Below, one piece after another: positions 1-10,949 of a stretch of 64,000 nt of DNA; positions within the stretch are counted from its first letter, which is position 1, and each line of letters starts with the position of its first letter. The position numbers and the translations under genes were made by a program. Source of the DNA: Selaginella moellendorffii (taxonomy: Eukaryota > Streptophyta > Lycopodiopsida > Selaginellales > Selaginellaceae); contig NW_003314370.1 of NCBI RefSeq assembly GCF_000143415.4, forward strand, positions 273,546 to 337,545, read 5' to 3'. The notes below the pieces were generated by a model. It had not been told where the DNA came from and made no database searches. It worked only from the letters and a program-made list of their open reading frames with translations.

Positions 1-641
1 CATGCTCTAATTGAATGTATTTAGAATTTGTGGCCAAATTAATGAGTTTATATAAGAAATATGGTTAATGAAATACGAAAAACTACACACCACACAATAC
101 AAATACCACATGTTATATTCACTTGACAGAAACTTTAATCTACAGCCACAAGTTACAGCAATGCAAAATTGATCGAATCGATCAAAATCTATACTGTAGA
201 AGTGCCAAATGTCACATTCTTAGAAGGCATGCCGTGATGGAAAATCTTTCAAACCACTAGAAAAATGCCATCTGGCAAAGAAAAATCTCTCATGTCCAGA
301 CACTAAATTGAAATTAGTCTCCTGTTATGGCAATAAGATGATGTGGAAAAAAGAAATAATAATTATTCTGTGCTGGCTGCTATGGCGGATTTAGGGTTGA
401 TGGAATACTGTGAGGGGTTTAGCCGGACATCTGCCAGATTCGCGTAGAATGTGAGCTCCAGAGCGTCGATTAGAGCGTGCAATAGCTGGAATTTTGTGGC
501 AAGCAAGTAGATCTAAGGAAGAAGATCACAGAGGCGTCGCAAGATTAAAATCGGTAGCAGCGTTGCTGTGAAGAATGTAGAATCGTTTTTCTTTTGCGAG
601 ATTATTGCTCCGAGGCGAGGGGAAGCGATGATCGTCAAGTA
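1..641. other. Upstream intergenic region of the PIF-like gene
   Basis: No coding region with recognisable protein character is seen here. The stretch is AT-rich to about position 350 and becomes more mixed near 400-640, which probably holds the promoter and 5' leader of the bHLH gene that follows. There are TATA-like strings near 48-55, but nothing ties them to a start site. Confidence 0.5.
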
Positions 642-3515
642 ATGGACGAGCAAGTGATGAATTTGGAGCAATCCCAGCGGCAGCAGCGTGAGTATCTTCA
701 TAGTAAGGTATAAAATTCTTTTTTGGAGAAGATCTCTCTCAACTCACACAGCACTGGATTTTGTTTTGTTTTTTTCTTCCTTTTTTTTGGTCTTGTTCTG
801 TTTTTCCTTTTGATCTTGGCTGGAATGCAGTCAAGTATGAGCTCTCCAGCTCCTCCTCTGCTCAACATGACTGGAACCTTTCTTTCTAATCAGATCTTGC
901 CTCTCAAAGGGAAGTGGGAGGCTCTCCGGCAGAGGAAGCTCAACATCTCCGAATTATCCTTAGCGTAAATCTCTTCTCCCTTCCCTCCACTGTGATCACC
1001 TCTCTCTTTTGCTTTCTTCTTTTCGGGTAGAGAATTTGCTCTTTGCCTCGCTGATATCTCTTGTGATTTCCAGACGGGAGAGTGACGCGAACCAAGCCAA
1101 GGAAACAGTCCGGCTCGAGTTAGACGTAGATCTAGAAATGCAAGGTAGGAGCGGTACCATTAACAGGATTGGAAGCTCTGGGGATGGAACAGGATCAGGG
1201 GTCTGGCTAGAGAATCACCACCACCACCATCAACATCACCACCACCATCATCAACATCACCACCAAGAACAGGAAGAACAGCCGCAGCAGCAGCAAAAGT
1301 TGGAGATCAAGAATAGCAAGAGCTTGGGAGGGGAGCTTTTCCAGCCGGCACCACCGCCACCCTGCGGCAGCTCCGCCATCGTCTCTGCCCAAGACGACGA
1401 GATGTTGTCGTGGCTGCACTACCCCATGGACGAAAGCTTCGAAAAGAGCTACTGCTCGGATCTGTTTGCCGACGTTCCTAATTCAGGCATGCAGACGTTT
1501 GCTGGCTGTAGCAGCACCAGGCGGGCAACGATTGCTCACACGTCGCCCCCAGCCATCCAGCCGAGTGGTAATGCTCCTCCCGCCACCACCAGCAAGCTTC
1601 CAAGCGCGGAAGCCGCGATGGCGCTTGGTGCCGAGCGCGCAGCTGGGCTGAGCTCACAGGTCGGCCTCGAGGCCTTTTGCAGAGTCCGGACCACTGCCTC
1701 GATCCAACCTCCGGTTCCCAAGTGGCCTACGGCTTCGACGACGGTAACGACGACGACGGTGGCACCGGCGACTGCTACTCCGTCGTTAGCAGCCATGAAT
1801 CCCGAAGTAGCAGGAGCAGCAGCAGCAGCAGCAGTCTTCGATCAAAGGCAAGCGTCAAAACCAAATTTTTCTGCGAGCTCTGCAGCCACCACCACCTTCG
1901 TTCATGAGTCCGAGCAGCAAGGATTGAAGAGAGGTTTGGTCCAGCGGAGCAGCAGCTCGATCGTGGCGGAGTCGGCTCCGCTGGTTTCTCCGCACAAAGC
2001 TGGCGATCATGCGAGAGCTGTCAAGAGAGAGCAGGCGGGATCCATGATCTCCGGGGGAGGGAGCTCGAGCTGCAAGACAAAGTCGTTTGGAAACGACGAG
2101 AGCCAGCACAAGAGTGTGGCGGGATCGAAGAAGTATGACGCGGAGCCTACCATCACTTCCTCGTCCGGAGGGTCGGACAACACGACGGAGAAGTCGGACA
2201 AGGCCGAGAGGATTGCCGAGAAGAGGAAGGCTCCACAGATGACCGAGTCCATGGATTGTCAAAGCGAGGTACGCGGAGGCTTTTTCGAGGTTCTTATTGA
2301 TCTTTGCGTTTTCTTGTGGCTTCCAGGACGTGGAAGCGGAGTCTGTCGACACCAAAAAACCAGCCACTCGTCCGAAGAGAAGCCGGGCAGCCGAAGTTCA
2401 CAATCTCTCCGAGCGTGTACGTAACTTGTTTGTTCTTTTGTCTTAAGAGCATCCTCGACTTACACGCGGACTTTGCAGCGGCGGCGCGATAGAATCAACG
2501 AGAAAATGAGAGCCTTGCAAGAGCTCATCCCAAACTCCAACAAGGTCTTTGCACTTGATCTCGCACTGACGTTACTCTTCGTTTTTCCCCACAGACCGAC
2601 AAAGCTTCCATGCTGGACGAAGCTATCGAGTACTTGAAGATGCTTCAGCTACAGCTCCAGGTGCAAAAAATCGAACTTTTACATAGTTCTCACACTTTTT
2701 CCTGTTCTTGTAGATGATGTCGATGAGAAGCGGTATGAGCATGCCTCCAATGGCCATGGCCAATGGTGTTCGCCACCCACACATGCAAATGCCTCCACAG
2801 ATGGCTCCGTTGCCTTACGGGATGGGGATGGGAATGGGAATGCTGGGAGTCGGCATGAATATGGGAATGGGAATGGGGATGGGGATGAACATGGTCGACT
2901 TGGGGAGCTCGAGCACAGCACCAGGAGCGGCGGCAGCGGCAGCTCCATTGAGACCGATCGTGAGCGAGCCGGATTCATACAACGTCTACGTTTCTCAGCA
3001 GCAATTGCAAATTCCCGTCCAGGTAAGTAACGAAAGTTCCATTTTTTTTGTTCCACCTAGAGTTTTCTGGAGTTTTTTCACTTGTTTTTCCGTTTTCTCG
3101 TCGTGAAAATGTCAGTGTTTTATGTTTGTGCTGTTTGTTTTTCTCTTCTTCTAGGCAGGAACAAGTCACTCTCTTGGATTGCAGTGCTCTGGAAAAGATC
3201 GCCAAAAGTTCTCCTTGTTTCGGTATCTATTCTATCGTTTTGAGCTTTCCTGGTGTTGTGCTTGGTTTGTGTCCGACCTATGGAGTTTTCTCACGCAAAA
3301 TTCTCTTTTTTTCCTGACTCTTTCGTGTTCTTCTGTCTATCCAGGTCATGAACAGGGAAATGTACAACGCTTACATGGTAAACCACCAACACCAACAACA
3401 ACAGCAGCAGCAGCAGCAAACTCCAACTCCAACTCCAACTCCAACTCAACAACAAAATCAACCACAGCCCGAACACCACCACCACCACCACCACCACCAC
3501 CCGAGCGGGTTTTAA
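642..3515 (+). CDS. PIF: PIF-like bHLH transcription factor (phytochrome-interacting factor family)
   Basis: This encodes a nuclear basic helix-loop-helix protein of the PIF/PIL group, which binds G-box DNA and acts in light signalling. Exons that keep phase are 642-707, 831-964, 1074-2268, 2327-2416, 2479-2544, 2595-2660, 2714-3022 and 3345-3515. The bHLH is split over three exons: HNLSER, then [20 protein letters not shown], then [18 protein letters not shown], with the His-Glu-Arg set typical of G-box binders. [21 protein letters not shown] segment (1405-1464) is the conserved PIF motif before the bHLH. His, Gln, Ala and Met-Gly runs fill the rest, and the C-terminus ends in poly-Gln, Thr-Pro repeats and ten His. 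I could not find the phytochrome B binding motif (ELVWENGQ-like). The first two exons are uncertain; translation may instead begin at the ATG at 1138. A mini-exon between 3022 and 3345 is possible. Confidence 0.85.
1217..1266 (+). repeat. CAC/CAT trinucleotide run coding poly-His
   Basis: A run of CAC and CAT codons with two CAA interruptions lies inside the large PIF exon and codes a His-rich tract. It resembles the second CAC run in the last exon (about 3474-3500) of the same gene. Confidence 0.85.
2821..2895 (+). repeat. ATGGGN hexamer repeat coding Met-Gly tract
   Basis: Repeated ATGGGN units in the PIF exon after the bHLH code an alternating Met-Gly run. The unit is short and slightly degenerate, as expected from replication slippage under coding constraint. 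Confidence 0.8.
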
Positions 3516-3725
3516 TCCAGGAACACACTCACAAGAAGAATCACGCAATCGGTCTCCAGAATATGAGCGCTCTCTCCTCGCAAGCGATGGCCTCCAAAGT
3601 TTCGTGTTCTTCGTTTGTTTTGTTTTGGTTGTTTGTATGTAACATTTGTACTCTCTCTCCAATTTAAAAACAATTGGAAGGAAAGCTCTCTCCTTGGAGA
3701 GGTTTATGGTGTAGCTAGGGTTTTG

Positions 3726-5927
3726 ATGGGGAAGGCGGAGGAAGCGGCGGCAAAGCGGAGGAACAAGGCCGCCAGGAAGCGCTTGCGAAGCGCCGGCGGC
3801 GCTGGATTCCACACTGCCGTGATTGCCGCCAAGCGCAGGAGGAAAGCTGGGAAGCGGCGAGTTTGCGAGGTGAGTGACAGATCGATTAGATCGATTCTTT
3901 TCTGGAAATGCCAGCATTCTGTGGTGGATTGTCTGATTCGCTTCGAGGTTTTGTTTCTTCTTTTGCTTGGTTTTTGGTAAGCGTTCTAGGCTTTTGCTTT
4001 TGCGAATAGATCTGTTTTTGTAATAGTTTCGTGCATTGTTTTCTCGTTCTTCCTACATTGGTTTTAGTTCTTCGACTTTCAAGAACCGTGGTTGTGGATC
4101 TTTATCTTTTCGATCTTCGAATCTCTTTTTTATTTTTATTTTTCATACAGGGAATGTGCTACAGCCTCCCAACTCCCGAGGATCCATTCAATAACCGGTC
4201 TCTAGGAAAACGCAAGAAGAGACGATATGACGATGAAACGATGGAGGGTTTGGCTGAAGAAGGCAGTGACCTTGACGAAGGTCAAGATGGCAGTCAAGTT
4301 TTAACCGACGAAGCTGATAGTTCCGAGGACGACGAAATCTCCGAGGCCAGAGAATCTGCTTCCTCGGAAGAAGATGATAGCTCCGAAGAAGAAGAAGATA
4401 GCTCTGGTGGGGAAGACGATACGAGAGCTTACGACAGACGGCTCCTGTCCCGGATAGCAGGTTCGTCAAATGGTGCTCGTATACTGTCCGGAGTGATTGC
4501 TAGCGTTGATAGGCAATTGTCTCGCTTTGAGACTAGCCTCTGGGAGGCTTGCCGAGGAGGTCTGGACGTCATTGGAACCGTCCAGGAGTCGACCATTGCA
4601 GCCATCGCTTACGTTCCTGCAGTGGTGGACTACATTGTCAAGCAACCCTCCAAGACAAGGCTCTCTGGAAAGCCTATCGCGCTTTTTCTCGTGCCGTCTC
4701 AAGAGGAAGCGCTATATGTAACAGACTTTGATCCTTTTGCTACGGTGTTTGTTCATCTGAATCTGACTTGAGAGCGTTTGTTTTGTACAGGTAAGGAACT
4801 TGTGCAAGCCTTTGAAAAAGCTTCTGGGGCTTCAGACCATAAGCATCCACCCGGGTGCGAGCCTAGAGCACCAAGTGAAAGGGTAGGCTCTTGTTTCAAT
4901 CAAGTGAAAGCTTCATTGATCGCTTGTTATTGCAGGCTGGAGTCCTCTGCGTGTCAAGTTCTTGTAGCTACACCAGAGAGACTTTGTCAATTGGTATCGA
5001 GAAAGGCACTAAACCTCTTGGATGTTTCGTTTCTGGTAAGTGAACCATCACGGCACACCGATGCTCACTACCACTTTATTTGTTTTCCAAGGTTGTGGAT
5101 GGCTTGGACGAGTTGATCCGGAAAGGTTTCAAGGAAAACCTTCAGACAATTAAGCTACATACGAGCCACACAATGCAAGTTGTAATACTCAGCAGAAGTT
5201 TCAGTGGGGAAGCAATTCAAGTAACCAGATCTTACGTAGAAGATCCAGTGGCTAGAGTTTTGGAAAGCGAGTCCTTGAAGGAGCAGGGAGCATGCATCAC
5301 CCAAGACGTTAGTATAATCGTTGACGACTCCAAAAAACTGCCAAAGGTACTCGTAGTTCGCTGCTAGCTATTTTCTCTTTGAAACAAACTTCTCTCTCGT
5401 TACAAGGTCGTGAGTATCCTCCAGCAACTTCGGGAAGACGATGGTAAACTACCTCGAACACTAGTGGTAGCAAGAAAGCTGGAAGATGTGGTAGTGCTAG
5501 CAGGCGCCTTGAAGCGTGAGGGATTCGACAGGGCAGTGGCTTTCACCAGTGATTCAAAGAACGATCAGAACACAAGGTGTGTATCCCTTTCATTCCAGTT
5601 TAGCTAATGCATGCTCTCTTTTTCTTTTGGTGTAGCTCATTCGAACTAATGGTTTCCACCGAAAGCATAGTTGATTCTATCGACTTGAGCTGTTTCCAGA
5701 ACGTTGTGAATTACGAGTGCCCGGTTTCGATCGCCAGGTACTCGAGCATCTTGTCTTCCATGGCCCGATCATCCGTCCATGGAAGCTTGCATACTTTGTG
5801 TGGGTGCTCGGCTGCTCCAATAGCACGCGAATTGGTGAACGTTCTTAAAGATTGCCACCAGGTGGTTCCAAGTGCCTTAGATATGCTAGCCAGTGCGGCT
5901 GCGGTGGTCATCAGGAAAAAGCCATAG
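3726..5927 (+). CDS. Degenerate DEAD-box RNA helicase-like protein
   Basis: Phase-consistent exons are 3726-3869, 4151-4717, 4791-4882, 4936-5035, 5092-5346, 5407-5576 and 5636-5927. The N-terminus is very basic (KRRNKAARKRLR, KRRRKAGKRR), then comes a long Asp/Glu/Ser tract at about residues 75-130, a pattern common in nucleolar proteins. The rest follows the two-lobe helicase plan: VATPERL stands where motif Ib (TPGR) belongs and VVDGLDELI where the DEAD motif belongs. A helicase-C-like part follows (PRTLVVARKLEDVVVLAGAL). The Walker A lysine motif is not visible; the equivalent region reads GTVQESTIAAIAY. It is therefore probably ATPase-dead. A role in ribosome assembly or RNA binding is inferred only from the charged N-terminus. 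The start is the first ATG of the basic exon. Confidence 0.75.
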
Positions 5928-6828
5928 AAATTTTTTTATCTTTCTTTTTTGTTAGATTGAAAAAAGTAAAATGCTAGCAAAATAGATTTGATCATAAACT
6001 TTAAGGGTTAAGGGTTGGTTTACATGCTTAGATTTATGTTAAGTAAGATTATGCTTATAAATTTCTCATGCAGGGGCCTTGCTCCTTGGAAGCGGAGGCC
6101 GGATTTGGGTAAGCTTCCGTGGCCACGGCTGTTGTTCGACGCAATTGATCCAGACACAAACTTCTGAGTGACATAGAGGACTCACTTGAGGTGGCTGCTC
6201 ATCACGGGGCCGTGGCAAGTCATCACTCATGTACAAGCTTGCCGATTGCATGCTCATGCATGACATGGTGCCCGTGCTGACCCTCTTGAACCATCGAATG
6301 GTGGAAGCAGCCAACAAGTATGCCAATGATTACGATGCTTTCATCCACGAGATGGCTGTGTCTCTGGCTCTCGGGAGCAACGGCAGGCTCGACTATGATG
6401 GAAGTCCTGTCATCGAGGGACTCTTGAAGATGCTGGCTTCTCCCGGCAGGGAGATAGTGTTCATCGACAAGGCAGAGCTCCTGAATGAGATTGCCTGGCC
6501 AGGCGTGCTGTTTACGTTTCTTGTGAGGATGTAGTACATCCGAGGTCACCATACGTGCTGACACGTGGCAGATCTGGAGAGTCACCACTCTCACCTGTGT
6601 ATATATAGTGATGGTGATAATTGAGCAAGTATGTATAGCAATGATGATATCTGAGTGAGAAAGTTTTTCTCTTCTTCCTTAGTTTCAGCGTTTCTGTCCA
6701 CATTGAAGACATGCAAAAGAGAGCTGTGTGTATCGCACAAACTCCTGAAGGATCAAACTCGTGATTAAAGAGATGGTTAGGGCAATGATGTGGATTAGGG
6801 TTTGTGATGGAGCTATAGCGCATACAAA
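5928..6828. other. Intergenic stretch with an unassigned short ORF
   Basis: An open frame on the plus strand at 6229-6534 reads MYKLADCMLMHDMVPVLTLL onward for 101 residues. Its composition is protein-like (DAFIHEMAVSLALGSNGRLD), but I do not recognise it. Upstream in the same frame are two stop codons near 6169 and 6187, so it may be the remnant of a longer reading frame. A TATA-like string (gtatatatag) lies near 6599. The block sits next to the LTR element and may be older repeat debris. Confidence 0.3.
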
Positions 6829-7273
6829 GGATTCTAAAATCCTAAGAATCTGGAGAATAAAAATGGGAAACAACAGGGAGTGAGCCCACCCTCAGGGATT
6901 TTGTGATTAATAGCATTTCTTAGAGTGTGCTTTAGGGTAGAGAGTGTTTTGTTGCTTAGGAAAATCTTGATTGTGGCTTGGATTGAGTGTGCTTGCATTT
7001 GTTTTATGGACATAGGTTCTTTTGTTTGAATAGGTTCTATCAATATCCCAAGTACCTTAGAGTGAGTGGGTTTGGAGATCTGTGTTGGCATCTGCAGTGC
7101 GCTGCAAGGCTAAGTCAAGTGTGTGTGCTTGTTTTGTGTTGTGAGGCCACCACTAGCAAACAGAGAGTGACTAGGCTGTGTTGGCAAAAGATCAGGAAAG
7201 CATCACCAAGCTAATATGTTGAATATTTTATGCTATGTGGCTTGAGTGATGAGTTTGTTCATTATACCCTTCT
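6829..7273 (+). repeat. Putative 5' LTR
   Basis: This copy shares with 10393-10949 an ordered series of matching blocks: the 'cattTCTTAGAGTaTGCTtTAGgGTAGAGAGTG' region, 'gtaccttagagtgagtg', 'ggcatctgcagtg', 'gactaggctgtgt' and 'ttgagtgatgagtttgttcatt'. It ends directly before a Met-tRNA-like primer site. A clean TG...CA border is not visible, so the ends are set by where similarity fades. Confidence 0.6.
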
Positions 7274-8643
7274 TGGTATTAGAGGTAGTTTATGTGATGA
7301 TTCTTGCATGTGGGGAGAGAACTAACTTCAAAAGTGTGAGTTTCTTTTGTTGATCTTTAACCCGATACTATTGTGGCATCTTATTGAAGAGTTGAATGTA
7401 GGAAGATGACCAATGGTGAATCTAGTTCATGACTAGATGAATCTTTTGCAAAGCCTGAGAAGTGGAGTTGGGTTGATATTACTAAAGAAGAGAAGGAGTG
7501 CACCCAAGGAAAGGCATAAGTGGCAGCATCTTTGGCTAATGCCAAGGGAAAAGATGCTCAAGAGGGTGGTGCAGATATGTCTAGGGTTCAAGAGTGAGGA
7601 GGGGGGAAAGAGCAAGTTTTCCTTGAGCAGGAGATTTTGCAAGAGGATTAAAATTGGGACGGGATAAGGCCCAGGTGGCAAGGTAGCAGCAACAAATCTT
7701 TTTGAGGTGGTTTCACATCTTTCTATCAAGGAAGACTTTCTTTCAAATGTGGGGGTGGAGGATTCTCACCATTCTCTAAAGGAGCTTAAGGTCATCATGG
7801 AATATGTCCTTTCAGCTGTGCCATTGAATCTCAGTAGAATGGTCCCCCTCATGTAAAATCTATGAGTGTCAATGGATTCCCACAGTTTGGCTGAGAATCT
7901 TTGCAATCCCTACCATAGAGTGATCTAATAAGTTCAAGAAGTGAGGAAGAGTGAGATGGCTACTATCCAAGATTGATAATGTGGTGGTTTTAGAGTTGCA
8001 GGAAGTACTATATGTCAATGCAAAAGAAGGGGAGATGCCATAGAGATATCCGAAGGCAATGATGGAGGAACCAATGTTGTGGTTGAGCATAATCCTAATG
8101 TTTACCAGGTTGAGGACTTGTATATCCCTGTGGTTTATAATAGCATATTTTCATATTTAACCCAATTGTAGCTCACAGTTTGACAATACCCTCACCTTGA
8201 AACTTTTGAGGAATGCAAGGCAGAAAGATTCAAGCATCTTTAGGAAGTTTAAACTTCTAGCTTTCAAGGGAGATGGCCATCCTGATGAAAATCAAGATTG
8301 GTTTATCAAATAGATAATTATGGTATCTTGTTTTGGGTTGAGACTGCTATGGCATAAGGGCTTGCTAGGGTTTGGTGGAACTCTAATAAGGAGGAACTTT
8401 TTACCAATCTAGAGGGATTTACAACAAGCTTGAATTAGTTTAAGGCAAAGTTTGGCAAAAGGTTCTTGAGTTTGGATAGTTGTTAATTATTAAATGAGCT
8501 ATAAGCTAAGAAGTAGAAAGAGAAGGAGGATGTTTAGACATATGTAAATGCCTTGAGTTAACTTGTAATGCAACTTGGACTTTTGCTAGTGACAAATTGG
8601 CAATTGTATTGGTATTTTTGTTGGGGCCTCAAAAAGAATCTTC

Positions 8644-8757
8644 AGGAGTAAATGAAGTATTAGCTACCCCAATTTTACGCCTAAGCAGTACACCAAACAC
8701 AGGAGTAAATGAAGTATTAGCTACCCTAATTTTACGCCTAAGCAGTACACCAAACAC
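8644..8757 (+). repeat. Two-copy 57-base tandem repeat
   Basis: 8644-8700 and 8701-8757 are the same 57 bases apart from one C/T difference (ACCCC versus ACCCT). The repeat lies inside the decayed gag-like frame. As 57 is a multiple of three it would not by itself change the frame. Confidence 0.95.
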
Positions 8758-9176
8758 ATGAATTTGAACTACAAGATGAATACTTTGAGGATTCAATGGA
8801 GATTCTTGATGATGGAGCATAAAAAAAACATGTAGAGAATGATGTATGGACAGATGTCAAGAATCTTGTATTAACATTGACATAGGAATTGAAAAGCTAA
8901 CTTACAGAGATAGATCATCAACTTTCATCTTTCAGGAAGAGGTTAGTTGACTACAGTGGTGTACCCAACGAAACAACTAATGCTTCAAATGTGATGAAAA
9001 CCACTAAGCTTGAGATTGTCCAATAAGCTAACAACATCTAGCTACCAATCATGGTGTATATATTGAAGAAGATAATGCAGGGCAAGCCAAGATAATGAAA
9101 GATTCTACTGTAGGATATTTTAATCTGAATGCCGAAGAAGAAGATACTTTTAGGACATCCAAACTGCATTAGGGCC

Positions 9177-9262
9177 TTAGGAAAAAAGAAAAAAAAAAGT
9201 GAAAGAAAGAAAGAGAGCGAAAAAAAGAAAAAAGAGAAGAAAAGTGAAAAAAAAGAGTGACA
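9177..9262 (+). repeat. Purine-only (A/G) low-complexity tract
   Basis: About 85 bases made almost entirely of A and G, with GAAA and GAAAG units. It lies inside the decayed retroelement and codes only Lys/Glu/Arg in two frames. Confidence 0.8.
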
Positions 9263-10392
9263 AAAAGAGATGACATGTGGCACTTTTGATATTTGACACT
9301 TGGCACAAAATTAATTGTGAAAGTGACTAGCAGACAGGGACTTTGTTGATCCTGCAATACTCTAGATGACAAATCCTTATATGCGGAAAAATCATGATTT
9401 TGCAAGGGTTGTTGGAAAAATGTGAGATCCTTTTTAAGGATCTTACTGCAATTTGCATACACCCACCTGGGGAATTATATTTAGAACTTGGCTAGTAGTT
9501 ATGGGGCTATTGATTAGTGGTTCTATGCAATAGTTATGAAAGCTTTGGGATGGAGAAGGCAAGCCTATGTAAGGTAGTGGTTGTTTTTATGGGAGGATGC
9601 TTATGAAAGAGCTATGACAAGAGATTCTTTTGACTATGCAATTTTAACACTAAGAATGTGCCAAGATGTCTCACAACAGGTAGCAAAGGAGATTGTTAAT
9701 TGGTTAAAGCTCCTCAATTAGTGGTTTTCCCAGTTGTGGGGGAACATAGGACATGCTAGGATTTTGATATAGGAGGTGTGGGAAATGGATGAGGATTGCC
9801 CTTTGACATGCATATATGAGACTTGGATGCTAGTGGAAGCATCTTGTGCACGAAGATGAGGTGCTAGAAAGATGTCATCTCTAAGTTACTTGTGGAAAGC
9901 GGGCAGCTAAAAACTGTCTCGACTAGGTAGAGGCTCATGATAAAGCTTGCTTGCATGCATGCATTAGTGAGTTGGAGCAATAGTTCAAGGCCTTAGCAGT
10001 TCAATTGAGGGAATCTTAGGAGGTTAAGTAGGAGATTGAGTAGATGTTCATTGTAGAGCGTCAAATTAAGCTACTAGTGGAGGAAACATAGGAGTTTGAG
10101 AGGCAAATATTAGAGACAAAAATGCTTCTCAAGGTATTTATGTGCAACTTAATAAGGGATCATGTCCAAGTAACAAGAGCTAGAGATGCAATTCAGAAGG
10201 AGAATCCTTTGGAGGTGGTTTCCTATGAACCAGTGCTATGGGTTTGAGGTTAGTGTAGCAATGGAGATTCCAGAGGGGAATCTTCCTAACAAGACTTTAT
10301 ATCACAAGATTAGAGGTGTGCTAGTGGAGATTCCAGAAGGGAATCCACCAATATGTAAAGATGCAAATGAAATTTGCATCTTGGTCAAGGGT

Positions 10393-10949
10393 AAGAGTCC
10401 TAAAAATCTCGGAGCTAGAGAATAAAAGTAAAAAGTAACAAGGAGTGAGGGTTAGGCCAAACCTCCCCTTAGGATTCTGCATTTAACAACATTTCTTAGA
10501 GTATGCTCTAGAGTAGAGAGTGTTTTGTTTCTTATGAGCATTTTGAGTATGGCTTGGATTGGAATGTGTTCACATTTGTTTTGTGGATGTAGGTTTTTTT
10601 ATTTGAACAGCTGTTGTACTTGTTTGCTCCACTCCTGCTCCACATGGTCATTAGAGGATCTATCCCTACAGACTCTAGATTCGATGGCCTGTCTACTTGG
10701 TAAGTGTGTTTTTATTAGTGTCCCGAGTACTTTAGAGTGAGTGTGTTTAGAGATCATATTTTGGCATCTACAATGTGTTGCAAGGCTGGGTCACGTGCAC
10801 ACACTTCTTTCGCATCATGAGGCTGCCACTGGCAAGTAAAGAGCGACTAGACTGTGTCAATGAAAGATTAAGGAAGCATCATCAGGTTGATATGTCAAAT
10901 ATTCCATGCTATATGGCTTGAGTGGCAAGTTTATTCATTGCACCCTTCT
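10393..10949 (+). repeat. Putative 3' LTR
   Basis: This is the second copy of the repeat at 6829-7273. It carries about 70-100 extra bases in the middle (around 10610-10715, containing 'tttgctccactcctgctcc') that the first copy lacks. Just before it, 10361-10381 is an almost perfect palindrome (gatgcaaat-gaa-atttgcatc). Confidence 0.6.

Larger units (their letters stand above)
7406..10150 (+). pseudogene. Gag-like retroelement ORF with many stop codons
   Basis: The frame opens at ATG 7406 (MTNGESSS, then LDESFAKPEKWSWVDITKEE after a stop). It continues through a gag core: FKLLAFKGDGHPDENQDWFI at 8245-8310, then VWWNSNKEELFTNLEGF and FKAKFGKRFLSLD at about 8370-8480, and later coiled-coil parts such as FELQDEYFEDSMEILDDGA (8763-8819) and a heptad-rich segment at 9960-10140. 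I count at least 21 in-frame stops, among them 7430, 8311, 8436, 8484, 8502, 8514, 8535, 8559, 8883, 9024, 10017 and 10041. All but two are TAA or TAG. At least one frameshift lies between 8320 and 8345. A purine-only tract at 9180-9260 interrupts it. No function remains. Confidence 0.65.
6829..10949 (+). mobile_element. Degenerate LTR retroelement with a gag-like ORF only
   Basis: Two diverged direct repeats (6829-7273 and 10393-10949) flank about 3.1 kb. Just after the first repeat, TGGTATTAGAG (7274-7284) closely matches the initiator-Met tRNA primer site TGGTATCAGAG. The interior carries one long degraded coding frame with gag character and coiled-coil stretches. I see no protease, reverse transcriptase, RNase H or integrase inside it. 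This fits a non-autonomous gag-only LTR element. No target-site duplication could be assigned, so outer ends are approximate. The repeats have drifted well apart and the second contains extra sequence in its middle, so the insertion looks old. Confidence 0.65.

Noticed and set aside
21-640. A possible gene before the PIF-like factor
   Set aside because: Only a 62-residue minus-strand frame exists, with no domain, and its sequence overlaps the likely leader of the PIF gene.
1855-2367. A 170-residue minus-strand frame in the PIF gene
   Set aside because: Antisense shadow of the Ser-rich PIF exon; it has no start context or domain.
7406-10150. Use of a ciliate-like code (TAA and TAG read as Gln)
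   Set aside because: The pattern of stops would fit, but every host gene here uses normal stops, two TGA stops and a frameshift also occur in the same element, and deamination of methylated cytosine explains it more simply.
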